From Cohnella phaseoli (lineage in GTDB: Bacteria; Bacillota; Bacilli; Paenibacillales; Paenibacillaceae), in NCBI RefSeq assembly GCF_003386235.1, contig NZ_QRDZ01000044.1, positions 1 through 64,000 on the forward strand: 64,000 nucleotides of DNA, in the 5' to 3' direction. A program made the translations under genes and the position numbers. The notes below the pieces were generated by a model. The model saw nothing but the letters and a program-made list of their open reading frames with translations, did no database searches and was not told the DNA's origin. Positions 59,260 through 64,000 of the stretch are shown here, in pieces. Each line of letters opens with the position of its first letter. Within the stretch, counting starts at the first letter, position 1.

Positions 59260-60237
59260 ATGGCATCCGGCAAGAGCGGCACGGCTTTTGAGCCGAGGGG
59301 TTCGACCGGAGCGGTTAGGCGGCCGAACGCGAGGCGGGGCAATCTGGCCCGGCTGATCGGCGAAATCAAGAGAAAACGGCACGGATATACGCTTCTTGCC
59401 CCGTACTTCATTTTATTTTTCACCTTTACGGCGTTTCCGGTACTGATGGCTTTTGCGCTCAGCTTTACAAGCTTTAACGTGCTTGAGCCGCCCAAATGGG
59501 TCGGATGGGAAAATTACGCGAACTTGTTCGTCAAGGACGAAGTGTTTCTCACCGCTGTCAAAAATACGCTGCTGTTCGCCGCCGTTACCGGACCGATCAG
59601 CTATGTCGCCTGCTTCTTCCTGGCATGGCTGATCAACGAGCTGTCCCCGGGAATACGCTCGGTTGTGACGTTGCTGTTCTATGCGCCGTCGATTTCCGGC
59701 AATGTGTATTTGATCTGGCAGGTGGCCTTCTCCGGCGATTCGTTCGGCTACGTCAATGCGTTCCTGATGAAATGGGGGTTCGCCATGGAGCCGATCCAAT
59801 GGCTGCAGGATCCCAAATATATGCTGCCAATCATCATGGTTGTCCAACTGTGGCTAAGCCTCGGCACCGCTTTTCTCGCCTTTATCGCCGGCTTGCAGGG
59901 GCTGGACGCTACGCTGGTCGAAGCGGGAGCGATCGACGGCATACGGAACCGCTGGCAGGAGCTGTGGTTTATTACGCTGCCTTCGCTGCGGCCGATGCTG
60001 ATGTTCGGAGCGGTTATGCAGATTACGGCGTCGTTTGCAGTCGCGGACGTCGCGACCAATCTCGTCGGCTTCCCGAGCCCGCAGTACGCGGGGCATACGA
60101 TCGTGACTCATCTGAACGACTTTGGCGCGATCCGCTTCGAGATGGGCTATGCCAGCTCGGTGGCGGCCGTCCTGTTCGCGATGATGCTCGGAACGAATCT
60201 GGTCGTGCAGAAGCTGCTGCGGAAAGTAGGTGAGTAA
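59260..60237 (+). CDS. Sugar ABC transporter permease (MalF/UgpA type)
   Basis: A 325-residue permease with six helices. After a basic N-terminus (RRPNARRGNLAR) comes the first helix (about 45-68). The EAA loop is TLVEAGAIDGIRNRWQELWFITLPSL, which contacts the ATPase. No ATPase gene is present in the window; such CUT1 importers often share MsmX. It precedes the second permease by 3 bp. Confidence 0.93.
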   Translation: MASGKSGTAFEPRGSTGAVRRPNARRGNLARLIGEIKRKRHGYTLLAPYFILFFTFTAFPVLMAFALSFTSFNVLEPPKWVGWENYANLFVKDEVFLTAVKNTLLFAAVTGPISYVACFFLAWLINELSPGIRSVVTLLFYAPSISGNVYLIWQVAFSGDSFGYVNAFLMKWGFAMEPIQWLQDPKYMLPIIMVVQLWLSLGTAFLAFIAGLQGLDATLVEAGAIDGIRNRWQELWFITLPSLRPMLMFGAVMQITASFAVADVATNLVGFPSPQYAGHTIVTHLNDFGAIRFEMGYASSVAAVLFAMMLGTNLVVQKLLRKVGE

Positions 60238-60240
60238 ACG

Positions 60241-61128
60241 ATGTTATCGATGCCCGGACTTCGCTTAAGACGCAAGAAAAAGCTAAACCGTTCGATCGCG
60301 GTCGACTTGGCATTATTCCTGGTGCTGTCGGCTGCGGGAGCCTTCATGGCCGTTCCGTTCGTGTTTATGGTCAGCACGGCGCTGAAGCCTCTCGACGAGA
60401 TGTTTCTGTTTCCGCCTACCTTTATCGTTCGCTCGCCCACGCTGGACAACTTTTACGATTTGACGCTCATTTTCGCCAATTCGTGGGTGCCGCTTTCCAG
60501 ATACATTTTCAACACCGTATTCGTCGCCTTCCTCGGAACGGCAGGCCACGTCATTCTGGCTTCCATGGCGGCTTATCCGCTGGCGAAGCTGAAGCTGCCC
60601 GGGGGCAATCTGCTGTTTACGATCGTGATTTTGTCGCTGATGTTCGCGCCTCAGGTGACCGCCATTCCGAACTATTTGACCATTACGTGGCTCGGCCTGT
60701 TGGATTCTTACTGGGCTCTGATTTTTCCGGCGCTCGCCACTTCGCTTGGCTTGTTCCTAATGAAGCAGTTCATGGAGCAGATTCCCGACGCCCTGATCGA
60801 AGCGGCCAAAATCGACGGCGCAAGCGAATACCGGATTTTCTGGAAAATTATTATGCCGATCGTTAGACCCGCTTGGCTGACGCTCGTCATTTTCTCCTTC
60901 AAAGGGCTATGGGGGACCGGCAGCGGCGAACAAGGAGCTTCGTTCGTATACAGCGAGCAGCTCAAAACGATGGATTACGCTTTTGGTCAGATTTTGTCCG
61001 GCGGATTCGTTCGTTCGGGGCCGATGGCAGCGGCAGCGCTCATTATGATGCTCGTGCCCGTGTCGATCTTCATCCTCACCCAGAGAAGCGTCATCCAGAC
61101 GATGTCGACTTCTGGGCTGAAGGACTAA
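60241..61128 (+). CDS. Sugar ABC transporter permease (MalG/UgpE type)
   Basis: A 295-residue permease with six helices. EAA loop: ALIEAAKIDGASEYRIFWKIIMPIV. LKPLDEMFLFPP near the start is the usual MalG-type loop. It pairs with the permease upstream. The C-terminus (IQTMSTSGLKD) matches the family end SGAVKG/SGLKD. Confidence 0.93.
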   Translation: MLSMPGLRLRRKKKLNRSIAVDLALFLVLSAAGAFMAVPFVFMVSTALKPLDEMFLFPPTFIVRSPTLDNFYDLTLIFANSWVPLSRYIFNTVFVAFLGTAGHVILASMAAYPLAKLKLPGGNLLFTIVILSLMFAPQVTAIPNYLTITWLGLLDSYWALIFPALATSLGLFLMKQFMEQIPDALIEAAKIDGASEYRIFWKIIMPIVRPAWLTLVIFSFKGLWGTGSGEQGASFVYSEQLKTMDYAFGQILSGGFVRSGPMAAAALIMMLVPVSIFILTQRSVIQTMSTSGLKD

Positions 61129-61148
61129 TTCAGAGAGGGGGTGAGCGT

Positions 61149-63245
61149 GTGGCATCCATAAGGAGCATTTTCGGGATCGCGCTGCTGGTCTGCGTTCTGT
61201 TCGGCTTCTCCGCTCCGGCCTATGCGGCGCTTCCCGACTACGGCTACAACTATTCTTATTGGCAGGAAGCGGAGCCCGCTCCTTATCCCTATTTGGCGGA
61301 AAAGCATATTTACGGGGCAACGCTGGGGATCGGCCATTTCAATATGCCGCAGGACGTGTTCGTGTCGAGCGACCGGCGTATCTATATTGCGGATACGGGC
61401 AACAACCGGATCGTCTGCCTGGACGAATCGGGCGGCTTGCTTCGCGTCATCGACCGCTTCGAATACGACGGCAAAACCGACGGCTTCAACAAACCTTACG
61501 GCGTGTATGTCGATGCGAAGCAGGACATCTACGTAGCCGATACGCATAACCGTCGGATCGTTAAGCTCGGCAGCGACGGCAAGCTGCTCGCCGTGTTCGG
61601 ACCTCCGGATTCAAGCCTGCTTCCGCAGGATTTTCAATATTTTCCGCTGAAGCTCAGCGTGGACCGGACGAACCGGATTTACGTCGCGGCGCAGGGAGCC
61701 TTCGAGGGCATTATGGAGCTGGATGCCGGCGGCGGCTTCAAAGGCTATGTAGGCACGAACAAAGTCCGGTTCAGCCCGGCCGATCTGCTGTGGAAACGTA
61801 TATCGACCCGCCAGCAAGCGGAGCAAATGGAGCTGTTCCTTCCGGTTGAATTCAGCAATTTGGAGGTGGACAAACGGGGGTTCATCTATGCCGTGTCCTC
61901 GGAAGCCAACTCGCTAACGCCGATCAAGCGGTTTAACCCGGCCGGAGAAGATATTTTGCGGCGGGAAGGCTATTTCTCGCCGCTGGGGGATGTGTCGGTC
62001 ATTCGGCTGGACGCCTCGCAGGTCGACGCTCCGGAGCTGCGCAACGAAGGCAGCTCCCGCTTCATCGATATCGTCGCCGACGAAGGAGGCATGTACAGCG
62101 GACTCGATTCGACCCGCAACCGGATATTTACCTACGACCGCGACGGCAATCTGCTATACCAGTTCGGCGGGATTGGCACGCACGAGAACAATTTTCAGAA
62201 GCCGACCGCGCTGGCGATGCTCGGCGACCGCGTAGCGGTGCTCGACAACGAGACGAACCGCCTGACGCTGTTCGCTCCGACCCGATACGGCGGGCTGATC
62301 CGCCAGGCGGTCAAAGCCCAGGACGAAGGTCGAGCGGAGGAGGCGGCAGCGGCTTGGGAGGAAGTGCTGAAGCTGAACGCCAACTTCGATATCGCCTACA
62401 TCGGCATGGGCAAAGCGCTGCTGAAGCAAAACCACAACAAGCAGGCGATGAGCTATTTCGAAAACGGCAACAATCGCAAGTATTATTCCGAAGCTTTTAA
62501 GCGGTATCGCAAGGATGTCGTGTGGGATCACTTCGGTGCGATCATGGGCGTAGCGATCGGCGCGTCAGTGCTGGCCGTTGCGGGTCGCATCTACTGGAAG
62601 AGGCGCCGTCCCCAGCTTTATTTCGTCGATGCGAGCGTGGCGAGAGCTCCCTTCTATACGGCGTTCAGACCGTTCAGCGGCTTCTGGGAGCTGAAGTACG
62701 AGAGCAAAGGACGGGTCTCCATCGCTCTTCTTATTATGGTTGTGCTAGTCGTGACGATGATTATGAAGCGGCAGTACGCCGGCTTCGTCGTGAACTTCAA
62801 CAAGCTGAGCAGGCTGAACAGCGTGGATGAGCTGATTTATATCGTGTTGCCGGTTCTGCTGTTCTGCATAGCCAACTGGTCGCTGACGACGCTAATGGAC
62901 GGGGAGGGCAAATTCCGCGAAATCGTCATGACGGTCGGCTACGCCATGCTCCCGCTTGTGATCCTGTACGCGCCGCAAATTTTATTCAGCAATATCATCA
63001 CGCTGGAGGAGGCGCCGTTTTATTACTTAATTGAAACGGTCGCCGTGATCTGGTTTCTGTGGCTGCTGTTCGTCGGCTTGATGACGGTGCATCAGTATTC
63101 GATCTTCAAAACGCTGCTGACGCTGCTGCTGACCTGTGTCGTGATGGCGTTCATCGTCTTCCTCGGCATTCTGATCTTCAGTCTGCTGCAGCAGATGACC
63201 GCATTTATCATTTCTATCGTCACAGAGATTCGGGCAAGGTTCTAG
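61149..63245 (+). CDS. NHL-repeat, TPR and Yip1-domain membrane protein
   Basis: A 698-residue protein. Signal peptide (about 1-26, AYA), a series of NHL beta-propeller repeats (about 50-420; IYIADTGNNRIVCLDESG and IYVADTHNRRIVKL are clear), a short TPR-like pair (about 425-480; AAAAWEEVLKLNANFDIAYIGMGKALLKQ), one helix (about 487-507) and a Yip1-like region with five helices (about 545-695). It lies between permeases and a DUF5696 gene, an arrangement recurrent in Paenibacillaceae sugar loci. A surface sensor or transport-associated role is inferred; no enzyme motif seen. GTG 61149 has GAGGGGGTGA upstream and gives a proper signal peptide. Confidence 0.85.
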   Translation: MASIRSIFGIALLVCVLFGFSAPAYAALPDYGYNYSYWQEAEPAPYPYLAEKHIYGATLGIGHFNMPQDVFVSSDRRIYIADTGNNRIVCLDESGGLLRVIDRFEYDGKTDGFNKPYGVYVDAKQDIYVADTHNRRIVKLGSDGKLLAVFGPPDSSLLPQDFQYFPLKLSVDRTNRIYVAAQGAFEGIMELDAGGGFKGYVGTNKVRFSPADLLWKRISTRQQAEQMELFLPVEFSNLEVDKRGFIYAVSSEANSLTPIKRFNPAGEDILRREGYFSPLGDVSVIRLDASQVDAPELRNEGSSRFIDIVADEGGMYSGLDSTRNRIFTYDRDGNLLYQFGGIGTHENNFQKPTALAMLGDRVAVLDNETNRLTLFAPTRYGGLIRQAVKAQDEGRAEEAAAAWEEVLKLNANFDIAYIGMGKALLKQNHNKQAMSYFENGNNRKYYSEAFKRYRKDVVWDHFGAIMGVAIGASVLAVAGRIYWKRRRPQLYFVDASVARAPFYTAFRPFSGFWELKYESKGRVSIALLIMVVLVVTMIMKRQYAGFVVNFNKLSRLNSVDELIYIVLPVLLFCIANWSLTTLMDGEGKFREIVMTVGYAMLPLVILYAPQILFSNIITLEEAPFYYLIETVAVIWFLWLLFVGLMTVHQYSIFKTLLTLLLTCVVMAFIVFLGILIFSLLQQMTAFIISIVTEIRARF

Positions 63246-63256
63246 GGGGGACCGGC

Positions 63257-64000
63257 ATGGGCAAAAAAACGAAATGGATCGTCATCGCAGGCTGCTGCCT
63301 TGCGCTTTCGACCGCAATTATCCTGCATGAGGCCTTCCCGGAAGCGAGAACGGAACCGGACATACGTGCGGAGAAGAAGGCGGCTGCGGAAAAAAGACAT
63401 TCGGCGACGGTGAAAACAAATCCGGAGGCCGAAGTAACCGTTGCCGCGATCGGCGAGGCAGCCGCGGAGCTGCCGGCAGGCATGCGCGTCGTTGCGGAAA
63501 ACTCGCGGCTGCAGCTGTTGCTGAACGACAAAACGACGGAAGCCGCCGTCAGGGAGAAGCGCAGCGGCATGATCTGGTCGACCAATCCGCTGGACCGCGA
63601 CAAGGATTCGATTGCAACCTCCGTCAACAAGGCGGAGCTGGCTTCGCAACTGATTTTATCCTACTACAACGATCGCGGGCACGAGTCGTTTATCAACAAC
63701 GCTTCCGAAAGCATCGAGAAGGGGCAGTTCGAGATCGCGCCGATCGATAACGGCGTGCGCATCGTCTACGAAATCGGCAGCTCGGAGAACGGGCTTGGCG
63801 CGATTCCGCAGGTGGTTTCCAAGGAGCGATTCGAAGAGCGAATACTGGGGCAAATCGAGGATGAATCCGTCAGAAACCGTCTGCGCTCCCGCTTTTTTTT
63901 CAACGAGGAGCGCAGCGTCTACGAACGCAAAAAGATGCAGGATTACATCGTCAAAGACGTCGTCGCCATCCTCGAATCGATCGGGTATACGGCCGAGGAG
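63257..64000 (+). CDS. DUF5696-like exported protein (cut by window end)
   Basis: The frame is open from ATG 63257 to the window end (248 codons seen), preceded by AGGGGGG. The N-terminus is a signal peptide or anchor (IVIAGCCLALSTAIIL, with a possible lipobox-like GCC) followed by a Lys/Ala-rich linker. NSRLQLLLNDKTTEAAV and KRSGMIWSTNPLDRDKDS resemble the start of DUF5696 proteins that accompany NHL/Yip1 genes and sugar ABC operons. It starts 11 bp after the preceding gene, so it belongs to the operon. Catalytic residues, if any, lie beyond the window. Confidence 0.78.
   Translation, partial: MGKKTKWIVIAGCCLALSTAIILHEAFPEARTEPDIRAEKKAAAEKRHSATVKTNPEAEVTVAAIGEAAAELPAGMRVVAENSRLQLLLNDKTTEAAVREKRSGMIWSTNPLDRDKDSIATSVNKAELASQLILSYYNDRGHESFINNASESIEKGQFEIAPIDNGVRIVYEIGSSENGLGAIPQVVSKERFEERILGQIEDESVRNRLRSRFFFNEERSVYERKKMQDYIVKDVVAILESIGYTAEE

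Noticed and set aside
60873..61148. Upstream extension of the NHL-Yip1 gene into the permease gene
   Set aside because: It would overlap the permease by over 250 bp in another frame and hide the signal peptide; GTG 61149 with GAGGGGGTGA fits better.
1..64000. tRNA genes, CRISPR arrays, insertion sequences or phage genes
   Set aside because: No CCA-ended cloverleaf candidate, spaced repeat array, transposase motif or integrase motif was seen on either strand, although a short tRNA could be missed by eye.

Overview
The window looks like chromosome of an endospore-forming Bacillota, most probably Paenibacillaceae (Paenibacillus or Cohnella type). The reasons are a complete dacF-spoIIAA-spoIIAB-sigF block, spoVA, gerW, dacB-spmA-spmB and resABCDE in the Bacillus gene order, the frequent TTG and GTG starts behind strong AGGAGG ribosome binding sites, and a right-hand carbohydrate transport island with YesM/YesN regulators and DUF5696/Yip1 proteins typical of that family. 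The genus is inference. No tRNA, rRNA, CRISPR array, insertion sequence or prophage gene was seen.

Left part, 1-19600: a cyclic-di-GMP-linked cell-surface region. Two tandem c-di-GMP-I riboswitches precede a secreted transglutaminase-like protein, which is convergent with a class D sortase. Two operons follow. The first (2248-9846) has a deacetylase lipoprotein, a UDP-sugar dehydrogenase, a PilZ-glycosyltransferase fusion, a deacetylase-like membrane protein and a GH18-like hydrolase. The second (10197-19597) has a polytopic membrane protein, a degenerate GGDEF protein that keeps the c-di-GMP I-site, a DUF2334 protein, a BcsA-type glycosyltransferase, a BcsB-like protein, a glycoside hydrolase and a GtrB/YkoT-type glycosyltransferase. 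The order GGDEF-DUF2334-GT2-BcsB matches B. subtilis ydaKLMN and is related to Listeria pss. Both operons share an almost identical 40-bp promoter block. The region reads as one c-di-GMP-controlled exopolysaccharide system with control points on RNA, enzyme and receptor, and it is the best candidate for an undescribed system.

Middle part, 19750-43913: conserved core. dacF and the spoIIA operon carry recognisable SigF/G-type and SigH-type promoters. They are followed by spoVAA-spoVAB-spoVAF (spoVAC, AD and AE are absent between them), lysA, ppiB, an FMN-riboswitch-controlled ribD-ribE-ribBA-ribH operon, scpA-scpB, ytfI, gerW, dacB, spmA-spmB, rluB and resABCDE (cytochrome c maturation plus a redox two-component system). 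An 18-bp perfect inverted repeat spans the start codon of ytfI.

Right part, 44003-64000: accessory genes. There is a lipoprotein shaped like signal peptidase I that appears to lack the catalytic residues, a large FtsX-type permease without an ATPase, two tandem metallophosphoesterases, a DUF4091 glycosidase-like protein, a YesM/YesN-type two-component system, and a sugar ABC import operon. That operon has two different solute-binding proteins, one fused to carbohydrate-binding-like modules, then two permeases, an NHL-TPR-Yip1 membrane protein and a DUF5696 protein cut by the window end. A catabolite-repression-like site precedes the first binding protein.
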